The translations under genes were made by a program, and so were the position numbers. From Terracoccus sp. 273MFTsu3.1 (GTDB taxonomy: Bacteria; Actinomycetota; Actinomycetes; Actinomycetales; Dermatophilaceae), in contig NZ_KB911821.1 of the NCBI RefSeq assembly GCF_000383675.1, positions 186,001 through 250,000 of the forward strand: DNA of 64,000 bases, read 5' to 3'. Positions 53,313 to 62,821 of this stretch are shown one piece after another (the first letter of the stretch is position 1; the number at the start of each line of letters is the position of its first letter). The notes beneath the pieces are model-generated. The model was not told the origin of the DNA, searched no databases, and was given only the letters and a program-made list of their open reading frames with translations.

Positions 53313-54450
53313 GCTTGGCTCGGCGGGGCTGGGGGCGTTTGCGCCAGGTGCCGGCGGACTCGGTCACGAGGCCCATCCGCTCGAGTCGTCCGAGCGCCGC
53401 CCGCACCATGAGCGGCGCGAGGGCGACCTGGCGGACGATGGCGTCGAGGGTCAGTCCGGATCGGAAGGGCACGACCTCGAGGACGGACGCATCGAGGGGC
53501 GGCAGGTCGTCTTCGGGCCGGACGGGCCCACGGGCCGGCCCGCACGCGTCGTCGCCGAGGTCGCCCACGAGGTCGATGACCTCGTCGGCACTCGTGACGA
53601 GGACCGCCCGGCCGTCGCGGATCTCCTGGTGACAGCCGGCCGACGTCATCGACGTCGTCGGACCGGGCACGGCGCCGACGTGGCGGCCGGCCTCGATCGC
53701 GTGCTTGACGGTGTTGCGCGAGCCGGAGCGCAGGTCGGCCTCGACCACGACCGTGCCGCGCGTCATCCCGGCGATGAGCCGGTTGCGGGCGAGGAACCGT
53801 GACTTCATCGGCGCCGACCCGGGGGCCACCTCCGACACGACGAGTCCGTCGCGGGCGATCCGCGAGATGAGGGTGGCATGCGCCGAGGGGTAGGGCCGCT
53901 CCACCCCTCCGGCGAGGACGGCGACCGTGGCACCGTCGACGGCGAGCGCACCGCGGTGGGCGCTGCCGTCGATGCCGAACGCGGCGCCGGACACGACGGT
54001 CCATCCCCTCCGTGCGACGCCGGCCGCGAGGTCGGCGGCGACCTGCTCGCCGTAGCCGGTGGCGGCCCGTGAGCCGACGATCGCGACGGACCGCTCCACC
54101 GTCTCGGCGAGATCGAGCGGTCCGCGGACCCAGAGGCAGTAGGGCGGTACGGGGATCTGCCCGAGCCGTTCCGGCCACTCGTCGTCGCCGGGCACGACGA
54201 CCCGCGCGCCGACTTTCGCCGCGATGTCGAGGTCGCGCTCGGTGTCGAGGCTGGCGAGCCGGGCCCGGAACCGGGTCAACGTGCCCCGACCAGCCCGGAT
54301 GCGCTCGAACGTCTCGACGGCGCCGAGCTCGTCGATGAGGCCGGGCACCTCCTTGTCGCACGGCTCCGCGAGACGCGACAGCGCGGCTCGGGCGAACCGG
54401 TCAGCGTCCACGACGGACCCCCGCCATCGAGCCCATCCGACCGTGAGCAT
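53284..54450 (-). CDS. dprA: DNA-processing protein DprA
   Basis: DprA (Smf), 388 residues, binds incoming single-stranded DNA and loads RecA during natural transformation. The Rossmann-like domain is recognisable by SVAIVGSRAATGYGEQVAADLAAG (about 123-146), VVSGAAFGIDGSAHRGAL, then VVEADLRSGSRNTVKHAIEAGR. A winged-helix-like C-terminal region follows (LTLDAIVRQVALAPLMVRAALGRLERMG). The final residues PEQALRPLE come from repeat array C, whose TGA terminates the gene. comM lies just upstream. DprA is present in many non-competent bacteria too. Confidence 0.95.
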   Translation of the reverse strand: MLTVGWARWRGSVVDADRFARAALSRLAEPCDKEVPGLIDELGAVETFERIRAGRGTLTRFRARLASLDTERDLDIAAKVGARVVVPGDDEWPERLGQIPVPPYCLWVRGPLDLAETVERSVAIVGSRAATGYGEQVAADLAAGVARRGWTVVSGAAFGIDGSAHRGALAVDGATVAVLAGGVERPYPSAHATLISRIARDGLVVSEVAPGSAPMKSRFLARNRLIAGMTRGTVVVEADLRSGSRNTVKHAIEAGRHVGAVPGPTTSMTSAGCHQEIRDGRAVLVTSADEVIDLVGDLGDDACGPARGPVRPEDDLPPLDASVLEVVPFRSGLTLDAIVRQVALAPLMVRAALGRLERMGLVTESAGTWRKRPQPRRAKPEQALRPLE

Positions 54451-54474
54451 GCCGACGATGCCGTCCTCGCGCGT

Positions 54475-56037
54475 TCACGCGGCCACCCCCGCCCGGTGGC
54501 GCAGCGACAGAGCGAGGTCGACCTCCTCACGCCCGGGGCGTTGGAGCCCCATGACGTCGGCGATGGTCCACGCACAGCGCAGGGTGCGGTCATAGCCGCG
54601 CAGGCTGAGCGACCCGCTCTCGAGGGCGCGGTCGAGAGTGGTCGTCGCCGAGCTCGGGAGCCGCCACGGCCGACCGCGCAGGACCGAGCCCGGGACGTCG
54701 GCGTTGACCCCGCGACGGCGCTCGAGCACCTCGCGCCAGCGCTCGCCCTGGGCATCGCGGGCCCCGGCCACGCGCGCGGCGACCGACGTCGTGGACTCGC
54801 CCGCGGGTGCACCCGCCATCGACAGTCCCGGCGGCTGGACGTGGACCTGCAGGTCGACCCGGTCGAGGAGCGGACCGCTCAGCTTGCCGAAGTAGGAGCG
54901 GCGCATGAGGGGCGTGCACGTGCAGTCGAGACCCTTGCCCCACCCGTTGCCGCACGGGCACGGGTTCGCGGCGAGGACGAGCTGGAAGCGGGACGGGAAC
55001 GTCACAGTCTCCTGGGCGCGGGCGATGGAGACGGACCCGCGCTCGAGCGGCGTGCGCAGCGACTGCAGGACCCCCTTGTCGAACTCGGGGGTCTCGTCGA
55101 GGAACAGCACGCCCCGGTGGGCCTGGGTGATGGCTCCGGGCCGGATGTGCCCGCTGCCACCACCGATGACGGCGGCCTGTGACGCACCGTGGTGCGGCGC
55201 GACGAACGGCGGTCTCGTGATGAGGCGCACGTCCTCACCGGCGCCGAGCGCACCCAGGACGGAGTGGATCGCCGTGACCTCCATCGACTCGGCCTCGTCG
55301 AGGGCCGGCAGCAGACCCGGCAGCCGTTCGGCGAGCATCGTCTTGCCCGCACCGGGTGGACCGGCGAGCAGCAGGTGGTGACCGCCGGCCGCCGCGATCT
55401 CGAGGGCGAGCTTGGCGTCGGCCTGGCCGACGACCTCGCTGAGGTCCCGCACCGGCTCGGGAGCCGGCGGCACGACGAGCGGCACCGGGACCTCCTCGAC
55501 GGCCCGGCCCCTCCCCAGCGCGTCGTAGCGCCGGACGAGCTCGGTCACGTCGGCCACGGGGTGGACTCGGACGTCCGAGACGAGACGGGCCTCGCCGGCG
55601 TTGGCGACGGGGACGACGACGTGACGCACCCCGGTCATCGCGGCCGCCCGGACCAGGGGCAGCACGCCGGGGACGGGCCGCACCGTGCCGTCGAGACCCA
55701 CCTCGCCGATGTGCACGAGGTCGCGCACGACCGCGGGTGGCACCAGTCGCATCGCGGCGGCGACCGCGACGAAGATGGCCAGGTCGAAGCCGGTGCCGAT
55801 CTTGCGCTCACCAGCGGGCGAGAGGTTGACGGTGACGCGACGCTGGCTGACGGGCATGTCGTCGATGAGGGCGGCAGCGGCCTTGATTCGGTCGGACGAC
55901 TGCTTGACCGCCGAGTCCCCGAGCCCGCTGATCGCGAAGCCGGGCAGGCCGGGCGTCACGTGCGCCTCGACGTCGACGACGAACCCGTGCACCCCACGCA
56001 GCCCGACCGACCGCGTGCGACCGAGGCCGGTGCCCAT
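54475..56037 (-). CDS. comM: Mg-chelatase-like AAA+ ATPase ComM/YifB
   Basis: ComM (YifB), 520 residues, a hexameric AAA+ helicase that promotes branch migration during transformation. The N-terminal Lon-like fold is RSVGLRGVHGFVVDVEAHVTPGLPGFAISGLGDSAVKQS. Walker A is GPPGAGKT (about 212), Walker B LFLDETPEF. PCPCGNGWGKGLDCTC is a conserved Cys cluster. Start ATG at 56037 overlaps the yraN stop by one base, and dprA follows within 25 bases: yraN-comM-dprA is one operon. Confidence 0.95.
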   Translation of the reverse strand: MGTGLGRTRSVGLRGVHGFVVDVEAHVTPGLPGFAISGLGDSAVKQSSDRIKAAAALIDDMPVSQRRVTVNLSPAGERKIGTGFDLAIFVAVAAAMRLVPPAVVRDLVHIGEVGLDGTVRPVPGVLPLVRAAAMTGVRHVVVPVANAGEARLVSDVRVHPVADVTELVRRYDALGRGRAVEEVPVPLVVPPAPEPVRDLSEVVGQADAKLALEIAAAGGHHLLLAGPPGAGKTMLAERLPGLLPALDEAESMEVTAIHSVLGALGAGEDVRLITRPPFVAPHHGASQAAVIGGGSGHIRPGAITQAHRGVLFLDETPEFDKGVLQSLRTPLERGSVSIARAQETVTFPSRFQLVLAANPCPCGNGWGKGLDCTCTPLMRRSYFGKLSGPLLDRVDLQVHVQPPGLSMAGAPAGESTTSVAARVAGARDAQGERWREVLERRRGVNADVPGSVLRGRPWRLPSSATTTLDRALESGSLSLRGYDRTLRCAWTIADVMGLQRPGREEVDLALSLRHRAGVAA

Positions 56038-56402
56038 CAGCACACCCCGCGCAGGTGCTCGAGGCTGGCCCGTCCCGTGCGCGGACGCAGGATCGAGATG
56101 ACGTCGATGCGTAGCGCGAGCCCGCGCGCGAGCTCGTCGTGCTCGTCGCGCCAGAGCCCGGCCAGTCGCCGCAGCCGGCGCTGCTTGCGCCACGTCACGG
56201 CCTCGAACGGCGCCCCGAAGGCCTCGCTCGTCCGGGTCTTGACCTCGCAGACGACGAGCTCGAGGCCGTCGACGGCGACGACGTCGATCTCGCCGCGCGC
56301 GCAGCGCCAGTTGCGGTCGATGATCGTCAGGCCCTGAGCGAGCAGGTAGCGGCAGGCGAGCCGTTCGCCGTAGTCGCCGAGGTCGCGGGTGGAGAGGTCC
56401 AT
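56037..56402 (-). CDS. yraN: YraN/UPF0102 family endonuclease-like protein
   Basis: A 121-residue UPF0102 protein with a PD-(D/E)xK-like nuclease core: GDYGERLACRYLLAQGLTIIDRNWRCARGEIDVVAVDG then LVVCEVKTRTS holds the E-x-K pair. Function is unproved. The ATG at 56402 follows GGGAGG at a proper distance; a GTG three codons upstream lacks one. It is upstream of comM and dprA. Confidence 0.92.
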   Translation of the reverse strand: MDLSTRDLGDYGERLACRYLLAQGLTIIDRNWRCARGEIDVVAVDGLELVVCEVKTRTSEAFGAPFEAVTWRKQRRLRRLAGLWRDEHDELARGLALRIDVISILRPRTGRASLEHLRGVC

Positions 56403-56504
56403 GACGACCACCCTCCCGGCGCCGACCCGGCGAGGACACCGGTCAGCGTGAGGCTGTGGACGGCATACGCGATCGGCGAGGGGGTGTGGACGGAGCCCGG
56501 CGGC

Positions 56505-56825
56505 TCAGCTGAAGTCGCCGTTCTCCGGGAGCTTGATGTCGGGCTTGGGCAGCTCCTCGACGTTGACGTCCTTGAACGTCACGACCCGCACGTTCTTGAC
56601 GAACCGTGCCGGCCGGTAGATGTCCCAGACCCACGCGTCGGCCATGGTGACGTCGAAGAAGACCTCACCACCGTCGCTGCGCACCTTCACGTCGACCGAG
56701 TTGGCGAGGTAGAAGCGGCGCTCGGTCTCGACGACGTGGGTGAAGAGGCCGACGACGTCGCGGTACTCCTTGTAGAGCTGGAGCTCCATCTCGGTCTCGT
56801 ACTTCTCGAGATCTTCCGAACTCAC
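56505..56825 (-). CDS. DUF2469 family protein
   Basis: A 106-residue actinobacteria-specific protein with the full DUF2469 sequence ([38 protein letters not shown] at the N-terminus; [28 protein letters not shown] at the C-terminus). Function unknown. It overlaps rnhB by four bases, as in other actinobacteria. The gap 56403-56504 holds one CGGCATAC octamer (56461). Confidence 0.95.
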   Translation of the reverse strand: MSSEDLEKYETEMELQLYKEYRDVVGLFTHVVETERRFYLANSVDVKVRSDGGEVFFDVTMADAWVWDIYRPARFVKNVRVVTFKDVNVEELPKPDIKLPENGDFS

Positions 56826-57592
56826 CTGATTGCCGTCCCTGTCTGCTCTGCCGTGATGGGCGCCGGAGCGAACGACTCCGTCCCCTCATTCAACACCTCG
56901 ACCGGCCCGTCGGAGTACACGCCGGGCAGGCGCCACGAGCGGCGGTGCAGCTCGCACGGGCCCAGACGGGCCAGCGCGTCCATGTGCTCGGGTGCGGAGT
57001 AGCCCTTGTTGAGCGACCAGCCGTATGCCGGGTGGTCGGCCGAGAGGGCCACCATCATGTCGTCGCGCTCGACCTTGGCCAGCACGCTCGCGGCCGCGAC
57101 CGACGAACACTTCATGTCAGCCTTGATCATCGTCGTCACCGGCGGCGTCGTCGGTGCGGAGTCGTCGGCGAAGGCGAAGAGTCCCACCTCGGTCGGGGCC
57201 GTCAGCCAGTCGTGGTTGCCGTCGAGGATGACGAGGTCCGGCACGACGCCGAGTCCCGCGAGGGCTCGCGTCCCGGCCAGGCGCAGGGCACCCATGATGC
57301 CGATCTCGTCGATCTCGTCAGGACTCGCGTGCCCGACGGCGTGGGCCACGGCCCAGCGCTGGATGCGCGGCACGAGGACCGTGCGCGCGCGCTCGGTCAG
57401 CAGCTTGGAGTCCTTGACGCCGATGGGCGCCGAGCGCACCGTCTCGTCGATGACGACGATGCCGACGCTGACCGGCCCGGCGAGCGCGCCACGGCCCACC
57501 TCGTCCATGCCGGCGAGGAGTCGGTGACCGGATCGCTGCAGCGCGCGCTCGACGCGCAGCGAGGGCTTCTTGGAGGGGGCGGGGCGTGCCAT
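56822..57592 (-). CDS. rnhB: Ribonuclease HII
   Basis: RNase HII, 256 residues, removes ribonucleotides from DNA hybrids. The catalytic motif is [17 protein letters not shown] with Asp and Glu, followed by DSKLL and [13 protein letters not shown], with [26 protein letters not shown]. The last 30 residues ([22 protein letters not shown]) extend beyond the fold. The ATG at 57592 was chosen at the family start. Preceded by two signal peptidase genes. Confidence 0.96.
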   Translation of the reverse strand: MARPAPSKKPSLRVERALQRSGHRLLAGMDEVGRGALAGPVSVGIVVIDETVRSAPIGVKDSKLLTERARTVLVPRIQRWAVAHAVGHASPDEIDEIGIMGALRLAGTRALAGLGVVPDLVILDGNHDWLTAPTEVGLFAFADDSAPTTPPVTTMIKADMKCSSVAAASVLAKVERDDMMVALSADHPAYGWSLNKGYSAPEHMDALARLGPCELHRRSWRLPGVYSDGPVEVLNEGTESFAPAPITAEQTGTAIR

Positions 57593-57609
57593 CGTGCTGC
57601 TCGAGCGGC

Positions 57610-58506
57610 TCAGCCCGCCGCGGCCTTCGTCGTCGTGGCGCTCGGCTTGCCGCTCTGGCTGGGGTTGACCGTGGCCTTCTTCGTCGGGGTCGTCGACGGC
57701 GTCGTGGGCGTCGGGACCTGCGAGAAGGTGCGCTCGGGGACCCCGAGCCACGTCACGTGGTCGATCGGCCAGACGACGAAGAGGGCGCGACCCACGATCT
57801 TGTCCATCGGCACGGAGCCCGTGGCCCCGGTGCCGTCGTCGTGCCAGCGGCTGTCGGAGGAGTCGCTCCGGTGGTCGCCCATGACCCACACGCGCCCGGC
57901 GGGGACCGTGATGTCGAACTTCTTGCCCTCGCTGGGGTAGTCGCCGGGCTTGACGTAGGGCTCGGTGATCTCGACCCCGTTGACCTTGAGCTTGCCGGTG
58001 TCGCCGTCGGCCTGGACGTGGTCGCCCGGGAGGCCGATGACGCGCTTGATGAGGTGGTTCTCGGAGTCCTCGGGCAGCAGGCCGACGAAGACGAGGGCGT
58101 CGTGGAAGGGGCCACCGACGGTGCTGTGCTGCTCACCGAGGTCGCCGAGCCACGGGCTGGGCACGCCCGGGTCCTCGAAGACGACGACGTCGCCGCGCTT
58201 GAGGTCGAGCGGCCCGGGTGTCAGCTTGCTGACGATGACGCGGTCGTCCTTGACGAGGGTGTTCTCCATCGACCCGGACGGGATGTAGAAGGCCTGGAAG
58301 AGCCACGTCTTGACGACGAAGCTGAGCGCCATCGCGAGGACGACGACGATGACGAGCTCCTTGATGCCGGCGAAGAGAGTCGCGCCGAAACCGCGGGGCT
58401 CGTCGTCGTAGTCGTCGTCGAGGGTGTCGTCGTCGAGGTCGCCGTCGGTGTCGTCAGCACTGCGCCCGCGCGTCGGGTCCTCGGGGCGTCCGGTGTACTG
58501 CGACAT
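57610..58506 (-). CDS. lepB: Signal peptidase I (second of two tandem copies)
   Basis: A 298-residue type I signal peptidase. An acidic cytoplasmic N-terminus ([21 protein letters not shown]) precedes one membrane helix ([24 protein letters not shown]). Catalytic Ser is in [14 protein letters not shown] and Lys in [30 protein letters not shown] is box E. A Thr/Pro/Lys-rich C-terminal tail of about 45 residues is unusual. Its ATG overlaps the stop of the other lepB copy by one base. It removes signal peptides of exported proteins at the outer face of the membrane. Confidence 0.93.
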   Translation of the reverse strand: MSQYTGRPEDPTRGRSADDTDGDLDDDTLDDDYDDEPRGFGATLFAGIKELVIVVVLAMALSFVVKTWLFQAFYIPSGSMENTLVKDDRVIVSKLTPGPLDLKRGDVVVFEDPGVPSPWLGDLGEQHSTVGGPFHDALVFVGLLPEDSENHLIKRVIGLPGDHVQADGDTGKLKVNGVEITEPYVKPGDYPSEGKKFDITVPAGRVWVMGDHRSDSSDSRWHDDGTGATGSVPMDKIVGRALFVVWPIDHVTWLGVPERTFSQVPTPTTPSTTPTKKATVNPSQSGKPSATTTKAAAG

Positions 58507-59294
58507 CACTCACCATTTCGTGGGACGGAGGCAATTTGTCCTTGGTCGACCGATCCGAGCCGACCGAGCGGCCAGTATCGCACCCAAACCTTGCCGATGA
58601 TGTCGTCCCCCGGCACCATGCCGCCACCCGGATCGCCGAGGTGCGCACGCGAGTCGGAGGACGAGCCACGGTTGTCGCCCATGACCCAGAACCGGTCCGC
58701 GGGCACCGTCACGTCGAAGGTCAGGGCACTCGGTTTCTGGCCCGGTGCGACGTAGGGCTCGCTGACGGCGACGCCGTTGACCTCGAGCCGTCCGTCGGTC
58801 GCACAGCACCGGACCCGGTCGCCCGGCAGGCCGATGATCCGCTTGACGTAGTCGGTCGGCTGGCCCTTGCCGGCGAGGCTCTCGACGGCCTCGACGAGGG
58901 TCTGCACGATGCCGCGCTCGGGCACCCGCAGGTTGAACGCCTGGGAGGCGTCGAAGACGATGATGTCGCCACGCTGGAGGTCAGCCGGCGCCGTGGTCCG
59001 GCTGACGAGGATCCGGTCGCCGATGAGCAACGTGTCCTGCATCGACTCGCTCGGGATGCCGAAGGGCGTCACGAGGAAGGCCCGGACGACGACGATCGCG
59101 AGCAGGAGCAGAGCGGGGCCGAGCAGCCACCGGTGACGTCGCGCGGCGGCATACGCCGCGTGGGGGGGCCGGCGATCGCCGCTCCCTGACGTCGGCGCCG
59201 ACGTCGCGAGGCTGCCCGGACGCGACGAAGGCGCGGCGGACCCCGTCTCTGGGGACGTACCGGATCGTTCCGGAACGGCCCGCTCGGGGTCCAC
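58506..59294 (-). CDS. lepB: Signal peptidase I (first of two tandem copies)
   Basis: A 262-residue type I signal peptidase with a Ser/Pro/Gly-rich N-terminus of about 50 residues, one helix (WLLGPALLLLAIVVVRAFLV) and catalytic boxes IPSESMQDTLLIGDRI (Ser), YVKRIIGLPGDRVR (Lys) and FWVMGDNRGSSSDSRAH. GTG start at 59294. It is diverged from the second copy and coupled to it (TGATG). Actinobacteria often keep one or several lepB between rplS and rnhB. Confidence 0.93.
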   Translation of the reverse strand: MDPERAVPERSGTSPETGSAAPSSRPGSLATSAPTSGSGDRRPPHAAYAAARRHRWLLGPALLLLAIVVVRAFLVTPFGIPSESMQDTLLIGDRILVSRTTAPADLQRGDIIVFDASQAFNLRVPERGIVQTLVEAVESLAGKGQPTDYVKRIIGLPGDRVRCCATDGRLEVNGVAVSEPYVAPGQKPSALTFDVTVPADRFWVMGDNRGSSSDSRAHLGDPGGGMVPGDDIIGKVWVRYWPLGRLGSVDQGQIASVPRNGE

Positions 59295-59336
59295 CGCGCC
59301 TCGCGTTACTCGACGGACGTCTGCGTCAGCAGGTCG

Positions 59337-59711
59337 TCAGCTCTTGGCGCCGGTCTTGGCCGGGATGCTGTCGCGCTTCTCGCGGATCTTGGCAGCCTTG
59401 CCGCGCAGACCGCGCAGGTAGTAGAGCTTCGCGCGGCGGACGTCACCGCGGGTCACGACCTCGATCTTGTCGATGACGGGGGTGTGCACCGGGAAGGTGC
59501 GCTCGACGCCGACACCGAAGGAGATCTTGCGGACCGTGAAGGTCTCGCCGATGCCGCCGCCGTGGCGACGGATGACGATGCCCTGGAACACCTGGACACG
59601 CGAGCGCGTGCCCTCGATGACCTTGACGTGGACCTTGAGGGTGTCGCCGGCGCGGAAGTCGGGAACGTCCGAGCGCAGCGATGCCGCGTTGATGTCGTCA
59701 AACGTGTGCAT
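59337..59711 (-). CDS. rplS: 50S ribosomal protein L19
   Basis: RplS, 124 residues, complete with the family signature [41 protein letters not shown] and a basic C-terminal part. It sits at the 30S-50S interface. The upstream 229 bp contain a small hairpin and octamer copy; it is separated from trmD by the divergent fetB-like gene. Confidence 0.98.
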   Translation of the reverse strand: MHTFDDINAASLRSDVPDFRAGDTLKVHVKVIEGTRSRVQVFQGIVIRRHGGGIGETFTVRKISFGVGVERTFPVHTPVIDKIEVVTRGDVRRAKLYYLRGLRGKAAKIREKRDSIPAKTGAKS

Positions 59712-59940
59712 GATGCTTCGCTTTCCTGGGTGCCACAGGCCACCTCGTCACAAAGGTGTGGGTCGCGTCCGTCGGGCCGCGTCGAGTCACCGGTGGATCT
59801 GGTCGAACAGGTGGTGACCCGACTCCCCCTGTGGCAGGGGCCGTCGTGTGCCGGACGCAAGGAGCAAGTCTGCCAGAGCACACGGCATACCAGAAATCGG
59901 CAGAGGTCGGCCCCGCCCGTCGGTGCCCTAGCGTGGCCCC
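59712..59940. other. Divergent intergenic region between rplS and the fetB-like gene
   Basis: It must hold the rplS promoter and leader. Visible elements: a hairpin CCCCTG/CAGGGG (59826-59840), an octamer CGGCATAC at 59883-59890, and GGTGGATC/GGTGGTGACC-like pairs near 59800. No gene seen and no convincing promoter consensus. Confidence 0.5.
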
Positions 59941-60699
59941 GTGGACGTCTCCCCCGGCTGGCCCGTGTACCTCTGTCTCGTCGTCCTGCTCGTCGTGACG
60001 CTGCTCGCCAACCGGCTGAGCGGCGTGGGTCTCGGACGCCAGTCGGCGATCGCCGGCGCCCGGGCGGTCGTCCAGCTCTCCCTCGTGGCCCTCGTCATCA
60101 CCGCCGTGGTCGGGTCGCTGTGGCTGTCGTTCCTCGCCGTGGGCGCCATGTTCGCGACGGCGGTGGCGACGACGTCCAAGCGGGTCGGTGCGCCACGCAC
60201 GTGGCCGTGGGCCGCGGCGGCGATGGCCTGTGGCGTCGTGCCCGTCGTCGCCATCGTGCTCGCCACCGGCGCGGTCCCGCTGACGGGGATCGCCGTGATC
60301 CCGGTCGCGGGCATCGTCATCGGCAACACGATGACGGTCCACACGCTCGTCGGGCGGCGGACCTTCGCCGCCCTGCGCGAGGAGCACGGGCAGTACGAGG
60401 CGTCGCTGTCGCTCGGGCTCACCTCGAGCCAGGCGATCGACGAGATCATCGCCCGACGGGTGCCCGAGGGCATCGTCCCGAGCCTCGACCAGGTGCGCAC
60501 GTCGGGCATCGTCACGCTGCCCGGCGCCTTCATCGGCGTCATGCTCGGTGGCGGCAGCGCCGTCCAGGCCGCCACGGCCCAGGTGCTCGTCCTCTTCGCC
60601 ATCATGGCGACGCAGTCGATCACGGCCGGGGTGCAGGCGGCGCTGATCCGCCGGCGCCTCCTGCTGCCCGCCGACCTCGGCGTGGCCCTCGTCTCCTGA
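59941..60699 (+). CDS. FetB/YbbM-family (UPF0014) ABC permease
   Basis: A 252-residue membrane protein with about seven helices. Family marks are GRQSAIAGARAVVQLSLV, VIPVAGIVIGNTMTVHTL and DQVRTSGIVTLPGAFIGVMLGGGSAVQAA. FetB works with the ATPase FetA in iron export in E. coli; no fetA-like gene is adjacent here. GTG start at 59941. It is on the opposite strand, inserted between trmD and rplS. Confidence 0.9.
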   Translation: MDVSPGWPVYLCLVVLLVVTLLANRLSGVGLGRQSAIAGARAVVQLSLVALVITAVVGSLWLSFLAVGAMFATAVATTSKRVGAPRTWPWAAAAMACGVVPVVAIVLATGAVPLTGIAVIPVAGIVIGNTMTVHTLVGRRTFAALREEHGQYEASLSLGLTSSQAIDEIIARRVPEGIVPSLDQVRTSGIVTLPGAFIGVMLGGGSAVQAATAQVLVLFAIMATQSITAGVQAALIRRRLLLPADLGVALVS

Positions 60700-60712
60700 C
60701 GCGGCCCCGCCG

Positions 60713-61927
60713 TCAGCGGCGGCGCTTGACGAGGGTGACCGCGCCCGGGATCGGCGCGGCCGTGTCGACGAGGCGGTAGCCGGCCTTCTTGTACATCCGT
60801 AGGTTGTCGGTGCTCCGCGCGCCCGTGTGCAGCGTCAACGTGCGTATGCCGTCCGGCGCCGTCGACTCGGCGTGCTCGAGGAGGCGTCGGCCGAGTCCAC
60901 GACCCTGCAGGTCGGGAACGACGCAGAGGCGCCCGACGAACCAGTCGTCCTCGGACGCGCCCGCGCTCGTGCGGACGGCTCCGACGAGGCGGCCGCCGCC
61001 GCGTGCGACCCACGTCTGCGTCGTGTCGAGGCTCGCCCGGACGTCGTCGAGGCTCTCGTGCAGGGCCGGGATGTCGAGCGTGTCGTTGGCGACGGCCTCC
61101 TGGACCCAGCAGGCGCGCATGAGCACGGCGAGCTCCGGCACGTCGCCCGGCGTCGCGGCACTGATGACGACGTCACCGCCGTCGGGGGCGGCGTGCGAGG
61201 CGTGGAGCAGGTCGGGCCGACGCGCCGCGGTGCGGGCGAGCCGCTGCTCGTGGCGCCAGGCGGCGATGGCGCCGTGGTTGCCCGAGAGGAGGACCGGCGG
61301 GACGTCGCGGCCGTTCCACGAGGCGGGCTTGGTGTAGATGGGGTACTCGAGCAGCCCGTCCTCGTGCGACTCCTCGACGAGCGACTCGGCGTTGCCGATG
61401 ACGCCGGGGACGAGGCGACCGACGGCCTCGACCATGGCGAGGACGGCCACCTCGCCGCCGTTGAGGACGTAGTCGCCGAGGCTCACGACCGACACCTCGA
61501 GCCCGAGGTCCTCGCGGGCGTGGTCGTAGACGCGCTCGTCGATGCCCTCGTAGCGTCCACACGCGAACGCGAGCCACGGCTCGTCGGCGAGCTCGCGGGC
61601 GAGCGCCTGCGTGAACGGCTGGCCGCCGGGCCCGGGGACGATCAGCCGGGGCTTCGCCTGCGACGGGTTGTCCTGTGCGAGAACGTGGTCGAGCGCCTCG
61701 GACCAGGGTTGGGCCTTCATGACCATGCCGGCTCCCCCGCCGTACGGGGTGTCGTCGACGCTGCGGTGCCGGTCGTGCGTGAAGTCGCGCAGGTCGTGGA
61801 CGCGGACGTCGAGGAGGCCGTCCTCACGCGCCTTGCCGATGAGCGACAGGTCGAGCGGGGCGAGGTAGTCGGGGAAGATCGAGACGACGTCGACGCGCAG
61901 GGCCGGACGCGGGTCGGGCACGGTCAC
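60713..61927 (-). CDS. trmD: tRNA (guanine37-N1)-methyltransferase TrmD fused to a C-terminal GNAT domain
   Basis: A 404-residue fusion. Residues 1 to about 240 are TrmD, which makes m1G37 in t[44 protein letters not shown] and the knot-forming [31 protein letters not shown]. From about 250 a complete GNAT domain follows: [40 protein letters not shown] (acetyl-CoA loop) and [19 protein letters not shown]. Both parts are in one frame with no stop between. Whether the GNAT part acts on the same tRNA or the protein is unknown. It overlaps rimM by four bases. Confidence 0.93.
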   Translation of the reverse strand: MTVPDPRPALRVDVVSIFPDYLAPLDLSLIGKAREDGLLDVRVHDLRDFTHDRHRSVDDTPYGGGAGMVMKAQPWSEALDHVLAQDNPSQAKPRLIVPGPGGQPFTQALARELADEPWLAFACGRYEGIDERVYDHAREDLGLEVSVVSLGDYVLNGGEVAVLAMVEAVGRLVPGVIGNAESLVEESHEDGLLEYPIYTKPASWNGRDVPPVLLSGNHGAIAAWRHEQRLARTAARRPDLLHASHAAPDGGDVVISAATPGDVPELAVLMRACWVQEAVANDTLDIPALHESLDDVRASLDTTQTWVARGGGRLVGAVRTSAGASEDDWFVGRLCVVPDLQGRGLGRRLLEHAESTAPDGIRTLTLHTGARSTDNLRMYKKAGYRLVDTAAPIPGAVTLVKRRR

Positions 61928-62451
61928 TCGGTGCCCTCGCGGTAGAGGTCGAAGAGACCCGGCGGCGGGTCGACGACGACGTGGTCCTCGGCGACGACGG
62001 GCACGATGCGCTTGACGAACGGGACGTAGGCCGTGACGCCGTCGGTGAGGGTGAGCACGAGCCGGTCCTGCGCGGGACCGATCTCGAGGCCGCTCACGGT
62101 TCCGACCTTCTCGCCGCTCAGGTCGCGGGCCTCGAGCCCGACGAGGTCCTCCTCGTAGAAGGCCTCGTCCTCGACCTGGGGGTTCGACTCGGGCAGCACG
62201 AGCCGCGCGCCGCGCAGGCTCTCGGCGCCGCTGCGGTCGGGGATCTCCTCGAAGGTGATGAGCCAGATGCCGCGGTGCACGCGCGTCGACGCGATGGTCA
62301 GCGCGGTGGGCACACCGGATCCCGGTTCGGCCTCGGTCTCGATGACGGTGCCGACCGCGAAGCGGGTCTCGGGGTCGTCCGTGTGCAGCTGGACGGTCAC
62401 CTCTCCACGCAGACCGTGGGGCTTGCCGATGCGGGCGAGGACGACGTTCAT
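61924..62451 (-). CDS. rimM: Ribosome maturation factor RimM
   Basis: RimM, 175 residues, helps mature the 30S head by binding S19. The N-terminal barrel begins [25 protein letters not shown]; the PRC-barrel half is [54 protein letters not shown] is the conserved C-terminus. ATG at 62451. It overlaps trmD by four bases and is downstream of khpA with a hairpin between. Confidence 0.97.
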   Translation of the reverse strand: MNVVLARIGKPHGLRGEVTVQLHTDDPETRFAVGTVIETEAEPGSGVPTALTIASTRVHRGIWLITFEEIPDRSGAESLRGARLVLPESNPQVEDEAFYEEDLVGLEARDLSGEKVGTVSGLEIGPAQDRLVLTLTDGVTAYVPFVKRIVPVVAEDHVVVDPPPGLFDLYREGTE

Positions 62452-62517
62452 GGGCCGAATCCTCTCAGGTTTGGGGGCGGTCGGAGACCGGTGCGCGAAG
62501 GTCGGGCGCGGGGACGC

Positions 62518-62553
62518 GAGAGGGGCGCCCCGGTGGTCCGGGACGCCCCTCTC
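62518..62553 (-). other. Strong hairpin inside the rpsP-khpA-rimM-trmD unit
   Basis: GAGAGGGGCG (62518-62527) pairs perfectly with CGCCCCTCTC (62544-62553), with an inner CCCGG/CCGGG extending the stem. It lies 23 bases beyond the khpA stop, before rimM. It may be an attenuator, a partial terminator or a processing site that sets different levels of rpsP/khpA and rimM/trmD. Confidence 0.6.
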
Positions 62554-62576
62554 GGTGACTCTGTCAGAGTCGGCGC

Positions 62577-62819
62577 TCAGCGCACGCGGTCGGTGTCGAC
62601 GATGTCGACGCGCACGTTGTTGTTGCCCGCGAGGGCGCCGACGACGGTGCGCAGCGCGCTCGCCGTGCGGCCGGAGCGGCCGATGACGCGGCCGAGGTCG
62701 TCGGGGTGGACCCGGACCTCGAGCAGCTCACCGCGGCGCAGCTCCTTGCGGACCACGACGACGTCCTCGTCGTGGTCGACGATGCCCTTGACGAGGTGCT
62801 CGAGCGCCTCCTCGAGCAT
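62577..62819 (-). CDS. khpA: KH-domain RNA-binding protein KhpA
   Basis: An 80-residue KH-domain protein; VRVHPDDLGRVIGRSGRTASALRTVV carries the GxxG loop (GRSG). Such small KH proteins bind RNA and affect ribosome assembly or cell-size control in Gram-positives. It is two bases from the rpsP stop, so the two are coupled. Confidence 0.93.
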   Translation of the reverse strand: MLEEALEHLVKGIVDHDEDVVVVRKELRRGELLEVRVHPDDLGRVIGRSGRTASALRTVVGALAGNNNVRVDIVDTDRVR

Positions 62820-62821
62820 GC

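Noticed and set aside
59712-59940. Riboswitch upstream of the fetB-like gene or rplS
   Set aside because: Only a short hairpin is seen; no conserved riboswitch core could be recognised.
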